In this document: piece after piece, positions 27,418-36,283 of the stretch
Numbering within the stretch: the stretch's first letter is position 1
Layout: every line of letters starts with the position of its first letter
Program-made: the position numbers and the translations under genes
From: Qipengyuania gelatinilytica
GTDB taxonomy: Bacteria; Pseudomonadota; Alphaproteobacteria; Sphingomonadales; Sphingomonadaceae
Direction: 5' to 3'
DNA: 64,000 nucleotides
Assembly (NCBI RefSeq): GCF_019711315.1
Contig: NZ_CP081294.1
Location: forward strand, 1,922,001-1,986,000
The notes under the pieces: generated by a model
The model's database searches: none
What the model was told of the DNA's origin: nothing
The model's input: the letters and a program-made list of their open reading frames with translations, nothing else

Positions 27418-28493
27418 CCGCCCGACGCCCGCTGGTTCGCCGCCTCCACTTCGAGGCGGTGGCGGATCAGCGCGTCGGGCTGGCTCTGGCGCAGCCACGC
27501 CAGCATGTGTTCGCGAACATCGCAGCGCAGGGTGAACAGGTCGCCGATGGTTTCCGAACTCATCGATAGGCGCAGCTCGATACTCTCGGGATAGGCTTCG
27601 GTCATCAACAGCGCGAGATTGCGGCCGTCCCAAAGCGAATGGGCTTTCACGAACCGCTCGAATTCTTCGCGGATCGGTTCGATCTCGGCGATCGGATCGA
27701 GATGCAGCATGACCGGACCGGTCAATTTTTCGCTGACCCGCGACCAGTTCTCGAAGCTTTGATCCAGAAAACGGCTGGTGGGCACGACCAATACGCGCTC
27801 GTCCCAGGTGCGCACGGTGACGAAGCTCATGCGCACTTCCTCGACCCGTCCCGCCTGGCCATCGACCTTGACGAGGTCGCCGATCCGCAGGGGCTGGGTC
27901 AGCGCCATCTGGAGCCCGGCGATCAACGACTTGAGCGCAGGCTGCGCGGCTGCACCGACCGCAAGGGCGGCAAGACCGGCCGAAGCCAGCATCGTGGTCC
28001 CGACATCGCGCACACCGGGAATATTGAACATGATCAGCGAAATCGTGATGATGATGATCGCCACGCGGGCCGTGCGCGACAGGATCGCGATCCGGGTGCG
28101 ATAGCCGCGGGTTGAAACTTCCTCGCCTGTGACTTCGAGCTGGCGTTCGTAGCCAACAGCAAGGCCTTTGACCAAGGCAAAGGCGACCCAGCCCAGTGCT
28201 GCGGGAATCAGGAAATCGGCCAGCCTATCCCAGCCACTGCCTACCAGCGCATCGTATTCCGCCGCGATGGAGACCGCAAAGGCGAACAGCGCCCAGCGAA
28301 CCGGCTTGCGCACCTTCTCGACGACGACATCGTCCAGCTGGCTGCTCGATGTGCGTACCAGGCGGCGCAGAACCGCGAAGGCCACCCAGTGGAACAGGAA
28401 CACCACGACAAGTGCCGCGCCGAGCGTGATCAGCGTGTGGATCAGGCCGTCATAGGAGATGGGCCAATTGCGCGGGTCGTAGCGGTCCAGCAT
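27414..28493 (-). CDS. MscS-family mechanosensitive channel
   Basis: A 359-residue inner-membrane protein with about four to five TM helices (about 20-175). The MscS pore/beta region follows (TTMLASAGLAALAVGAAAQPALKSLIAGLQMALTQ across the pore helix; LRIGDLVKVDGQAGRVEEVRM; VVPTSRFLDQSFENWSR). The C-terminal cytoplasmic domain is complete. It starts 12 bases after the histidine-kinase gene on the same strand and probably shares its transcript. Confidence 0.9.
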   Translation of the reverse strand: MLDRYDPRNWPISYDGLIHTLITLGAALVVVFLFHWVAFAVLRRLVRTSSSQLDDVVVEKVRKPVRWALFAFAVSIAAEYDALVGSGWDRLADFLIPAALGWVAFALVKGLAVGYERQLEVTGEEVSTRGYRTRIAILSRTARVAIIIITISLIMFNIPGVRDVGTTMLASAGLAALAVGAAAQPALKSLIAGLQMALTQPLRIGDLVKVDGQAGRVEEVRMSFVTVRTWDERVLVVPTSRFLDQSFENWSRVSEKLTGPVMLHLDPIAEIEPIREEFERFVKAHSLWDGRNLALLMTEAYPESIELRLSMSSETIGDLFTLRCDVREHMLAWLRQSQPDALIRHRLEVEAANQRASGG

Positions 28494-28505
28494 GCGACCG
28501 CTTGT

Positions 28506-29807
28506 CTATGAAGCCGCAGCGGTGGTGGCAAGGCTCGCAGGGTCGCTTTCCGGAAGCGTGATGGTCACCACCAGTCCATCGCCTGTGAAGTCGCGCTTCA
28601 CGCTGCCGCCGAACTGGCGGGCGGCGCTTTCCATCAGGAGGCTGCCGAAGCCCTTGCGTTCCGGTTCCTCGTCGAGATTTACACCGCTCTCGCGCCAGAC
28701 GAGGGTGACGACGTCATTGGCACGGGTCCAGCTGACGTCGATCGTGCCGCCGGTCGCCCATGCTCCATATTTCACCGCATTGGTGGTGAGTTCGTGGAGT
28801 ACTAGGCCAAGCGGCGTTATCCGTTTGGCCGGCAGCAGCACTTCGGGACCATCGATGGTCGCGGTCTGCTTGGAGGAGCGGTAAGGCGCCAGCGACGTAT
28901 CGACCAGGGCCTCGAGCGAGGCCAGCTCGCGGTCGAGTTCGCCCTGGCTGACCTCATGCGCGGTGAGCAGGGCGCGAATACGCTGGGCGATGGCATCGGT
29001 TACGGGCTTGGCTTCGGGCTTGTCGCGCGCACTCATCTGCACGATCGCCAGCACTACGGCGAAGAGGTTCTTCACCCGGTGATTGAGTTCGCGGGCAAGC
29101 AGGTCGGCGCGGTCGCGAGCTTCGCCAAGGGCACCCGCCTGGGCTGCTTCCACCTCGGCTTTCGCAGCGCGGGTTACAAGTCGCGAGCCCAGGAAAATCG
29201 CTACCAGCAGCAGGATGATGAGGCCGCCGAGAAGCGGCAGGACCCGGCCTTCGATACGCGCCGTCTCCTCCGCCTGCTGGGAAAGGATCCGCCGCTCGAT
29301 CTCTTCCATTTCCGCCAGCGCACGGCGCAGGCGTTCCATCGTTTCCTGCCCCTCGTCGGTCAGGATTGCGCGCCGCGCGTCCAGCAGGCGTCCGTCCTCG
29401 AGCAGGATGACCGAGCTTTCCAGCTCGTCGAACTTGGCGCGGGACAGCGCGTCGATCTCGTCGAGCAGCTCTTCCTGTCGTGTCGTTGCGTTGTCGCCGA
29501 GCAGTTCGCGCATACGGCGCAGGGCCGGGTCGATCTGCTCCTCGCCTTCCTGGTATGGCCGAAGGTAGCGGCGATCAAGAGTGATCAGATATCCGCGCTG
29601 GCCTGTTTCGCCATTGAGCGCAGCGGTGTGCACACGCTGCAATTCCTCGAGGATATCGGAGGTTAGCTGCGCCTGCTCACGCTCGGCACGTTCCGCCTCC
29701 ACAGTCTGGTAGACCAGGTAGATCAGCCCCAGCATCGCGCCGCCGATCAGCAGCAACAGCACCGCATTGGGCCAGCGCATGGGCAGGCGGAGGCGATTCA
29801 GGACCAT
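28506..29807 (-). CDS. Membrane sensor histidine kinase with CHASE3 domain, HisKA_2/HWE type
   Basis: A 433-residue kinase. TM helix 1 is at about 15-35. The CHASE3 extracytoplasmic sensor spans about 36-185 (GETGQRGYLITLDRRYLRPYQ is its hallmark), and TM helix 2 is at 190-210. The dimerisation/phosphoacceptor segment LARELNHRVKNLFAVV has His243. The ATPase domain has HELTTNAVKYGAW and GFGSLLMESAARQFGG. This class commonly feeds the alphaproteobacterial general stress response or single-domain regulators. The start ATG follows the polA stop by one base (TAAgATG), so it is translationally coupled to polA. No response regulator is adjacent. Confidence 0.9.
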   Translation of the reverse strand: MVLNRLRLPMRWPNAVLLLLIGGAMLGLIYLVYQTVEAERAEREQAQLTSDILEELQRVHTAALNGETGQRGYLITLDRRYLRPYQEGEEQIDPALRRMRELLGDNATTRQEELLDEIDALSRAKFDELESSVILLEDGRLLDARRAILTDEGQETMERLRRALAEMEEIERRILSQQAEETARIEGRVLPLLGGLIILLLVAIFLGSRLVTRAAKAEVEAAQAGALGEARDRADLLARELNHRVKNLFAVVLAIVQMSARDKPEAKPVTDAIAQRIRALLTAHEVSQGELDRELASLEALVDTSLAPYRSSKQTATIDGPEVLLPAKRITPLGLVLHELTTNAVKYGAWATGGTIDVSWTRANDVVTLVWRESGVNLDEEPERKGFGSLLMESAARQFGGSVKRDFTGDGLVVTITLPESDPASLATTAAAS

Positions 29808-29808
29808 C

Positions 29809-32643
29809 TTAATGCGCTGCTCCCCAGCTCTTGCCCGTGCCGATTTCCACGCCGAGCGGGACCGAGAGTTCGACGGCTGGCATCGCGGCGCCGGCCATTA
29901 CACGCTCGATCACTTCCGATGCCTTCGCGACGTCGCCCTCGGGCAATTCAAACACAAGTTCGTCGTGCACCTGCAGCAGCATGCGGACCTTGTCGAGACC
30001 TGCCTCGCGCAGCGCCGGGACCATGCGCACCATGGCGCGCTTGATGATATCGGCGCTGGTGCCCTGGATCGGCGCGTTTATCGCCGCACGTTCGCTGCCC
30101 TGCCGCTCGGCCTGATTCTTCGAGTTGATCCGCGGGAACCACGTCTTGCGGCCGAAGAGCGTTTCCGAATAGCCCTTCTCGCGCACGCTCTCGAGCGTGT
30201 GGAGGATGTACTTCTGGATGCCCGGGAAACGCTTGAAATAGGTGTCGATCATCTCCTGCGCTTCGTCGGGTTCGACGCCGAGGCGACCGGCAAGGCCCCA
30301 GCGCGAGATGCCGTAGAGGATGGCGAAATTGATCGTCTTGGCGCGGGCGCGGGTATCGCGATTGACCTCGCCGAACATCTCGGTCGCCGTGCGTGAATGA
30401 ATGTCCTCGCCATGCTCGAACGCCTCCTTGAGCGGGGCGACATCGGCCATGTGCGCAGCCAGCCGCAGCTCGATCTGCGAATAGTCGGCGGCCAGCAGAA
30501 CGTTGCGTTCCTCGGCCACGAAGGCATCGCGGATCTGGCGGCCGATCTCGGTCCGGATCGGGATGTTCTGCAGGTTCGGGTCGGTCGAGGACAAGCGCCC
30601 GGTCTGCGCACCGACCAGGCTGTAGCTGGTATGCACGCGTCCCGTCTTGGGGTTGATCGCTTCCTGTAGCGCATCGGTGTAAGTCGACTTGAGCTTGGCC
30701 AGCTGGCGCCATTCGAGCACCTTGTCGGCAATCTCCGCGCCGTCGCCGGAAAGCCGCTCGAGAACCGACTGGTCGGTCGAATACTGGCCGCTCTTGCCCT
30801 TCTTGCCGCCCTTGTATCCCATCTTGTCGAACAGGATCTCGCCGAGCTGTTTCGGGCTGCCGACGGTGAATTCCTGACCGGCGATTTCGTGGATTTCCTT
30901 TTCCAGCCGCGAAGTCTCGGTGGCGAATTCCTCCGACAGTTTTGCAAGCCGCGTGCGATCGACCTTGATGCCCTCGCGCTCCATGCCCGCAACGACGGGG
31001 ACGAGCGGACGATCGACACGCTGGTAGATCTTAGTGCCGCCCTCGATCGCGAGGCGTGGCTTGAGATGGGCGTGGAGGCGCCAGGTCACGTCGGCATCCT
31101 CGGCGGCATATTCGGTTGCCTTGTCGAGCGTGACTTCGCCGAAGGGGATGGCCTTCTTGCCGGTGCCGCAGACTTCTTTGTAGCTCAGGCACACATGGCC
31201 GAGATGGCGCTGCGCCAGTTCGTCCATTCCGTGTCCGCCGCCGATCCCTGCCTCACCGCGCCCTGCGTCGAGTGCGAAGCTGATGATCATCGTGTCGTCG
31301 ATCGGTGCAACGGCGATCCCTTCGCCGGAAAGCACGTTGAGATCGTATTTGCCGTTCTGGAAAACCTTGAGGACCGCCTCGTCCTCGAGCAGCGGTTTCA
31401 GCGCAGCGAGCGCTTCGGCCTTGTCCACCTGTTCCGGCTTTTCGGCAAACATGTCGCTGCCGCCATGGGCGAGCGGGATGTAGCAAGCATCGTTGGGGCC
31501 CAGCGCGAGGCTTACCCCGACGAGGCGAGCCTTGATGGAATCGAGGCTGTCGGTCTCTGTATCGACCGCGACGAGGCGCGCCGCCTGTGCTCGTTCGACC
31601 CACTCCGTCAGCCGGTCCATCGACTGGACGCATTCATATTTTGCGCGGTCGATCGCAGGCATCTCTGGAAGCGGCTGGCTGTTGCCTTCGCTGCTTGCCT
31701 CGGCACTCTTGGTTTCCTGTTTCGCAGGATTGAGATCGTTGGCCCGCGTGGGGCTGCCCGTGCCCGCATCAAGACGTCGGCGCAGGCTGGTGAAGCCGTG
31801 CTTTTCTAGGAACGCGGCAAGGGGCTCGCTCGGCACGCCGTCGAGCTTCATGTCCTCGAGCGGGACGGGAAGCCCGCAATCCTCTTTCAGCGTTACGAGG
31901 ATGCGGCTCAGCTCGGCATCTGCGCGATGCTCGATCAGCCGTTCCTTCAGCTTGCTCTTCTTCATGTCCTCGGCGGCATCGAGCGCGGAGGTGAGGTCGC
32001 CATGCTCTGCTATCAGCTTGCTGGCGGTCTTGGGGCCGACCCCGAAGATGCCCGGGATGTTGTCGACCGAATCGCCCATCAGCGCGAGCACGTCGCCGAC
32101 CTTCTCGGGCCGGACACCGAATTTCTCTTCGACTTCCTCGATATAGATGCGCGCATTCTTCATCGTGTCGAGCATATCGATACGCGCGCCGTTCTCTTCG
32201 CCAACGAGCTGCATCAGGTCCTTGTCGGAGGACACGATCGTCACATCCCAGCCTTCCGCCTGTGCCGCGCGGGCATAAGAGGCGATCATGTCGTCCGCTT
32301 CGACATCCGGCTCTTCGATGCAGGGCAGGCTGAAGGCGCGCGTAGCATCGCGGATGAGGGGGAACTGCGGCACGAGGTCCTCGGGCGGATCGGGGCGATT
32401 CGCCTTGTACTGGTCGTAGATTTCGTTGCGGAACGACTTGCTCGACTTGTCGAGTACCACGGCCAGATGGGTCGGACCGTCGGCCTTGTCGAGATCGTCG
32501 GCCAGCTTCCACAGCATGGTGGTGTACCCGTAAACCGCGCCGACCGGTGTGCCTTCCGGATCGGTCAGCGGCGGCAGGCGGTGGTACGCCCTGAAAATAT
32601 AGGCGGAGCCATCGACGAGGTAGAGGTGCTTCTTATCGGCCAT
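29809..32643 (-). CDS. polA: DNA polymerase I
   Basis: A 944-residue repair and Okazaki-fragment polymerase with three domains. The 5'-3' exonuclease is at about 1-300 (LYLVDGSAYIFRAYHRLPPL, MGDSVDNIPGIFGVGPKTA). The 3'-5' exonuclease is at about 330-510, with an intact DxE motif in AVDTETDSLDS, so it probably proofreads. The polymerase domain occupies about 540-944 (ADYSQIELRLAAHM motif A, RARAKTINFAILYGIS O-helix region, LLQVHDELVFE motif C). It is the first gene of a probable polA-kinase-MscS run. Confidence 0.97.
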   Translation of the reverse strand: MADKKHLYLVDGSAYIFRAYHRLPPLTDPEGTPVGAVYGYTTMLWKLADDLDKADGPTHLAVVLDKSSKSFRNEIYDQYKANRPDPPEDLVPQFPLIRDATRAFSLPCIEEPDVEADDMIASYARAAQAEGWDVTIVSSDKDLMQLVGEENGARIDMLDTMKNARIYIEEVEEKFGVRPEKVGDVLALMGDSVDNIPGIFGVGPKTASKLIAEHGDLTSALDAAEDMKKSKLKERLIEHRADAELSRILVTLKEDCGLPVPLEDMKLDGVPSEPLAAFLEKHGFTSLRRRLDAGTGSPTRANDLNPAKQETKSAEASSEGNSQPLPEMPAIDRAKYECVQSMDRLTEWVERAQAARLVAVDTETDSLDSIKARLVGVSLALGPNDACYIPLAHGGSDMFAEKPEQVDKAEALAALKPLLEDEAVLKVFQNGKYDLNVLSGEGIAVAPIDDTMIISFALDAGRGEAGIGGGHGMDELAQRHLGHVCLSYKEVCGTGKKAIPFGEVTLDKATEYAAEDADVTWRLHAHLKPRLAIEGGTKIYQRVDRPLVPVVAGMEREGIKVDRTRLAKLSEEFATETSRLEKEIHEIAGQEFTVGSPKQLGEILFDKMGYKGGKKGKSGQYSTDQSVLERLSGDGAEIADKVLEWRQLAKLKSTYTDALQEAINPKTGRVHTSYSLVGAQTGRLSSTDPNLQNIPIRTEIGRQIRDAFVAEERNVLLAADYSQIELRLAAHMADVAPLKEAFEHGEDIHSRTATEMFGEVNRDTRARAKTINFAILYGISRWGLAGRLGVEPDEAQEMIDTYFKRFPGIQKYILHTLESVREKGYSETLFGRKTWFPRINSKNQAERQGSERAAINAPIQGTSADIIKRAMVRMVPALREAGLDKVRMLLQVHDELVFELPEGDVAKASEVIERVMAGAAMPAVELSVPLGVEIGTGKSWGAAH

Positions 32644-32888
32644 CGCCAGTGGGGTTAGCAGCGAGTCGCGGCCTTGGGGAGCAGAAAGGGCTCTAAATTT
32701 GTTGGGCTGAAAAATGGCGGAATTGCGGCGAAATGAGGCAAGATAATGGCAAAATGTCGCGAATTCGCTTGCTAGGCCACAATCCCGCCACTATTTAGAC
32801 ACTGTAAGGCCCAATTGTCGGACCTTGCGCGGGGGGACAGCCAGACTTTCCCTTCGCATCAAGAACTCGCTGTTTAAGGATTATCATT

Positions 32889-33140
32889 ATGCGCAAGATC
32901 GCACTCGTCGCCGCCGCTTCGGCAGCCGCTCTCTCGCTCGCCGCTTGCTCGGAATCGACCGGCGACGCTGCTGAAGCAACCGCTGAAGAAGCTATGGCTG
33001 ACGCTGAAACCAACATGGACGAAGCTGCTGCTGAAGTCGAAGCTGCTGGTGACGAAGTCTCGGCTGAAGCTGACGATGCTGCTGCTGAAGTTGAAGCTTC
33101 GGTCCAGGGCGAAACCGAAGCAGAAGCACAGGCTGACTAA
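32889..33140 (+). CDS. Small acidic Ala/Glu-rich lipoprotein
   Basis: An 83-residue protein with lipoprotein signal MRKIALVAAASAAALSLAAC (lipobox LAAC, Cys at 20). A repetitive acidic helix of Ala/Glu/Asp follows (AEEAMADAETNMDEAAAEVE), predicted to be helical or a coiled coil. Codons are unusually uniform: GCT and GAA dominate, while neighbours prefer GCC/GCG and GAG. That fits a highly expressed gene or repeat expansion. A strong terminator follows directly. No family recognised; a role as an abundant envelope spacer is speculative. Confidence 0.8.
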   Translation: MRKIALVAAASAAALSLAACSESTGDAAEATAEEAMADAETNMDEAAAEVEAAGDEVSAEADDAAAEVEASVQGETEAEAQAD

Positions 33141-33180
33141 TTCAGCTAGCTTCGCAACGGTCTACCGTTTCGAAAAAGCA

Positions 33181-33210
33181 AAGGGCGGCACCGCGAGGTG
33201 CCGCCCTTTT
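33181..33210. terminator. Bidirectional terminator between the acidic lipoprotein and the beta-lactamase-like gene
   Basis: A perfect stem of 12 pairs (AAGGGCGGCACC with GGTGCCGCCCTT) around a GCGA loop, with T-rich sequence on both sides (TTTTCC on plus; TTTGCTTTTTCG on minus). Two genes converge on it. Confidence 0.88.
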
Positions 33211-33248
33211 CCTTTGCCTGCCGCCGATGTGCGACCCGGGAGAAATTC

Positions 33249-34268
33249 TTAGCCGCCGTAGTCGGCGTCGGCCCATACTCGGCGATTGTCCTCGGGCCGC
33301 GTGAAGCCGCGATAGAGCGCTTCGGTGATCGTCGAAATCCGCGCATCGCGCATCTGGCGAGCCTCGAGCTTGCGTCCGCGATTGCCGTTCTCGACGGCCA
33401 TCGAGGGGCTCTGGCCCGTGACATAGATTGCCACGGCGATGGCCCGGCCATCGGGCGTATGGAAAATGCCGATGTCGCTGGCAGTCCGGCTGAGGGTCCC
33501 GGTCTTGTGCGCCAGGCCCGCACTGACGGGCAGTGCCGAGCGCATGCGCTTCTTGCCGGTGGTGGTGGCGCGCATGGCGTCCATGATCACGGCGCGCGAG
33601 GACGCGCTGAGCCACTTGCCCTGGTAGATGCCGGCGAGCAGCTTGCCCATGGCGCGGGGCGTTGCGCTGTCCCTTGTGTCGACGCTGGATGCGGGGTCGA
33701 CACGTCCGTCTTCGCGGATCAGGGTCGCGATATCGCGCGTGAGCGTGAAGTCTTCGATCCCGGCATCACGCATCCATTTATTGACGACGGCCGGTCCGCC
33801 AACTGCATTGAGGATCGCATCGGTGCAGGCATTGCAGCTTTTGCTGATCATCAGGTCGATATGTTCGCGAGCGGTCAGATAGGCCCCGCCGCGACGCGGG
33901 AGGCGCCATTCGCTGGTCAGCGTCCATTTTCCTGCATCGACACCGGCCAGGTAAACCGCCGCAATCGCGACCTTGCTGGTGCTGGCCATCGGAAAACGCT
34001 GGTCGGCCAGGACGTCGATTTCGAGACCGCTGGTGAGATCGAGCGCATAAACGCCGATGCGGCCGCGCGAACCCTCGGCGAGCTGCGCGATGCGCTCTTC
34101 GAGTTCGTTGTCGTAAACCGCATCGAAATCCTGCGGGGCACGCATCTCGGTGCCAAGAAGGCTGTCGAATTGCGACTGGTATGTCGACTGCTGCGCCTGT
34201 GCATGGGCCGCGCCCGGCAGGCCAAGCGCCATGGCGCCTGCTGCAAGCAATGTTCCGATCGACTTCAT
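33249..34268 (-). CDS. Class-A beta-lactamase-like serine hydrolase (periplasmic)
   Basis: A 339-residue protein with signal peptide MKSIGTLLAAGAMALGLPGA...AHA. The nucleophile motif STSK is at 96-99. The second motif position reads SCN instead of SDN, and the third is HKTGTLS. DTRDSATPRAMGKLL matches the class-A RDxxTPxAM segment, but the omega-loop ExxLN is not recognisable: ungapped alignment places Asp where Glu166 should be. It may therefore be a penicillin-binding or esterase-type hydrolase rather than an effective beta-lactamase. ATG 34268 has AGGGG 7 bases upstream; upstream in-frame starts add only 2 or 5 residues. Confidence 0.8.
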   Translation of the reverse strand: MKSIGTLLAAGAMALGLPGAAHAQAQQSTYQSQFDSLLGTEMRAPQDFDAVYDNELEERIAQLAEGSRGRIGVYALDLTSGLEIDVLADQRFPMASTSKVAIAAVYLAGVDAGKWTLTSEWRLPRRGGAYLTAREHIDLMISKSCNACTDAILNAVGGPAVVNKWMRDAGIEDFTLTRDIATLIREDGRVDPASSVDTRDSATPRAMGKLLAGIYQGKWLSASSRAVIMDAMRATTTGKKRMRSALPVSAGLAHKTGTLSRTASDIGIFHTPDGRAIAVAIYVTGQSPSMAVENGNRGRKLEARQMRDARISTITEALYRGFTRPEDNRRVWADADYGG

Positions 34269-34406
34269 CCGCATGCCCCTCACATACCAAATTCATGGTT
34301 GTTCAAACATTAACGCGATTGCGGAATCATGCGCAAGCGCGGACGCGACAAATTGTGTCTCGCCCGCGCCCGATGCTTTTAGCGCAATGAAATTTCTTAA
34401 GGGCTG

Positions 34407-34814
34407 TCAGGCCGAAGCAATCACCTTTTCGATCTGCGATGTAGTCTCGCCGGTCACGGTCTTGTCGATTTCGCCAACCAGACGCTTTTCGAGCTCCGAA
34501 TGGTAGTGGCGGCGCATCTCGCCGAGTGTCTTGGGATCGGCGATCACCAGCACATCGGTAATTTCGCCCGCAATCGCCTTGGCGTTGAGCCATTCGGCGG
34601 CCGCCGCGCCATGGGCCAGTTCGTTCAAATCGGTGGATCCGTGCCGCTGACCGATATCGTCCTGGTGCTTCACTCCGGCACTGAAATTGGTGGCGGTGAG
34701 ATCGGGCTTCTGCGCGCCGCCGAGCTTGGGCTCGAAGGGCTGGCCGCTGTTCTGCATAACGGTGAAATGCTCGCCATCGACGATGGCAACGTGGGCCTTG
34801 TGCGGCAGCTTCAT
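34407..34814 (-). CDS. Host-attachment-type protein (baeRF-related family)
   Basis: A 135-residue soluble protein: N-terminal KAHVAIVDGEHFTVMQNSG, then LGEMRRHYHSELEKRLVGEIDKTVTG near the C-terminus. These match the small family annotated as host attachment proteins, first noted in Agrobacterium and related to archaeal release-factor-like folds. The molecular role is not established. ATG 34814 has AAGGAG 7 bases upstream, and a longer upstream reading is rejected. It is divergent from the kinase/dehydrogenase pair. Confidence 0.72.
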   Translation of the reverse strand: MKLPHKAHVAIVDGEHFTVMQNSGQPFEPKLGGAQKPDLTATNFSAGVKHQDDIGQRHGSTDLNELAHGAAAAEWLNAKAIAGEITDVLVIADPKTLGEMRRHYHSELEKRLVGEIDKTVTGETTSQIEKVIASA

Positions 34815-34918
34815 GAAGGGTCTCCTTGTTCTATTCCGTGTTCTTGCAAGACCAACGTTCGAAGCGCCCGAGAGGTCCGGCTCTTGCTCGCGCGGAAAGC
34901 CTCGGGCAGGGTGTTTCC

Positions 34919-36283
34919 ATGGGAGAGAGCGACGGCGCGAGCCGCCTGCACGACGGATTGGAACGCGCCCTTGGCCGCGTGTCTCTGGGCGCGCCCGAAA
35001 ACCTCGTCCGCCTGACCGGCGGGGCAACCATGGAGAGCTGGCGATTCGAAACGGGAGGAGCCGCCTTCGTGTTGCGGCGTGCACCCAGCCTCGCCTTCCT
35101 CGACGACCGACCATTCGGGCATGATACCGAAGCCGAGGCGATCCGCGTGGCGCGACGCGCAGGCGTCACCGCACCCGAGGTTATCGTGGAACTGAAAAAG
35201 GCCGACGGGATCGGCAGCGGCTTCGTCATGCGTGCGCTTCCCGGGACACCCGACCCGCGCGCCATCCTTGCGATGGAGTCGCCCGACCAGCTTCTTGGCG
35301 AAGCAGCGCGAGATCTGGCCCGCATCCATGCGATTTCCCCTGCCGACCTGCCCGGCGATGTCCCGACGCTCGATTATGCAGAGGGCGTGGCGAAGCTTCG
35401 CGAGCAATTCGAGGAGGCGGGCGGCGACCGTCCGATCATCGCGCTTGGGCTGCGCTGGCTGATGGACAATCTGCCGGAGCCGGTCGATCCGGTGCTCAAC
35501 CACGGCGACTATCGGCTGGGCAATATCCTGTGCGAGGACAGCCATCTTACCGGCGTGCTCGACTGGGAGCTGGCCCATTTGGGCGATCCTCACGAAGACC
35601 TCGCTTTCGGTTGCATGCCCGTCTGGCGGTTCGGGGCCTATGATAGGCCGGCGCTGGGGCTGGGGTCGCTGGAGGACTATTTCGCCGCCTACGAAGCGGC
35701 GGGCGGTCGAAAGGTCGATCCGTCGCGCTTCCGCTTCTGGACCATCTACCGCACCGTCTGGTGGGCGCTTGGCTGCCTGAAGAATGCAAGGGTCTGGCGC
35801 GACGGACAGGATCGGATGCTGGAGCGGGTGGTGATCTCGCGCCGGACCAGCGAGCAGGAGGTGGACCTGCTCTTGCTTCTCGAAGAAGATGCTCCCGAAG
35901 ACTGCAAGAGGCAACAGCGCTGGGAGGCGCAGCCGCGACCGGACGAGGACATTGGTGACGCGTCGATGGAGGAAATTCTCATTGCGATTTCGGAGTGGCT
36001 CTCAAGCATGAAGGATCGCGTCGAAGGACATGACAGGTTCCAGCTCGCAGTCGCTCGAAATGCTTTGGGGATTGCCATCAGGGACGACCGCTACCTTCCG
36101 CATCTCCACGCAAACGAACGAATGGCGCAGGACATAATGGCGGGCGAAAAGCGGCTCGACCAGCGCGGCGTCATCGGCAGGCTCCGGCAGGCGGCGCTTG
36201 AAAAAATCACAGTCGACTCGCCCAAGTATTCCTCGCTGCAGGTCGCGCTCGATAAATGGACCATTCCGAAGGAGGAAAGCTGA
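34919..36283 (+). CDS. APH-fold phosphotransferase with C-terminal DUF6285
   Basis: A 454-residue protein. The N-terminal domain (about 1-330) has the aminoglycoside-phosphotransferase/choline-kinase fold: LTGGATMESWRFETGG nucleotide loop, NHGDYRLGNIL catalytic loop with Asp, and LDWELAHLGDPHEDLAF metal-binding Asp. A roughly 105-residue C-terminal part (about 350-454) looks like DUF6285. Such kinases pair with acyl-CoA dehydrogenases; in Pseudomonas levulinate catabolism and mammalian ACAD10/11 they phosphorylate 4-hydroxyacyl-CoAs. ATG 34919 has a purine-rich ribosome site upstream. The stop overlaps the dehydrogenase start (TGATG). Confidence 0.85.
   Translation: MGESDGASRLHDGLERALGRVSLGAPENLVRLTGGATMESWRFETGGAAFVLRRAPSLAFLDDRPFGHDTEAEAIRVARRAGVTAPEVIVELKKADGIGSGFVMRALPGTPDPRAILAMESPDQLLGEAARDLARIHAISPADLPGDVPTLDYAEGVAKLREQFEEAGGDRPIIALGLRWLMDNLPEPVDPVLNHGDYRLGNILCEDSHLTGVLDWELAHLGDPHEDLAFGCMPVWRFGAYDRPALGLGSLEDYFAAYEAAGGRKVDPSRFRFWTIYRTVWWALGCLKNARVWRDGQDRMLERVVISRRTSEQEVDLLLLLEEDAPEDCKRQQRWEAQPRPDEDIGDASMEEILIAISEWLSSMKDRVEGHDRFQLAVARNALGIAIRDDRYLPHLHANERMAQDIMAGEKRLDQRGVIGRLRQAALEKITVDSPKYSSLQVALDKWTIPKEES

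Noticed and set aside
34815..35114. An N-terminal extension of the host-attachment-type protein by 100 residues
   Set aside because: The extension is antisense to the phosphotransferase gene and Arg-rich without similarity, and a clean ribosome site precedes ATG 34814.
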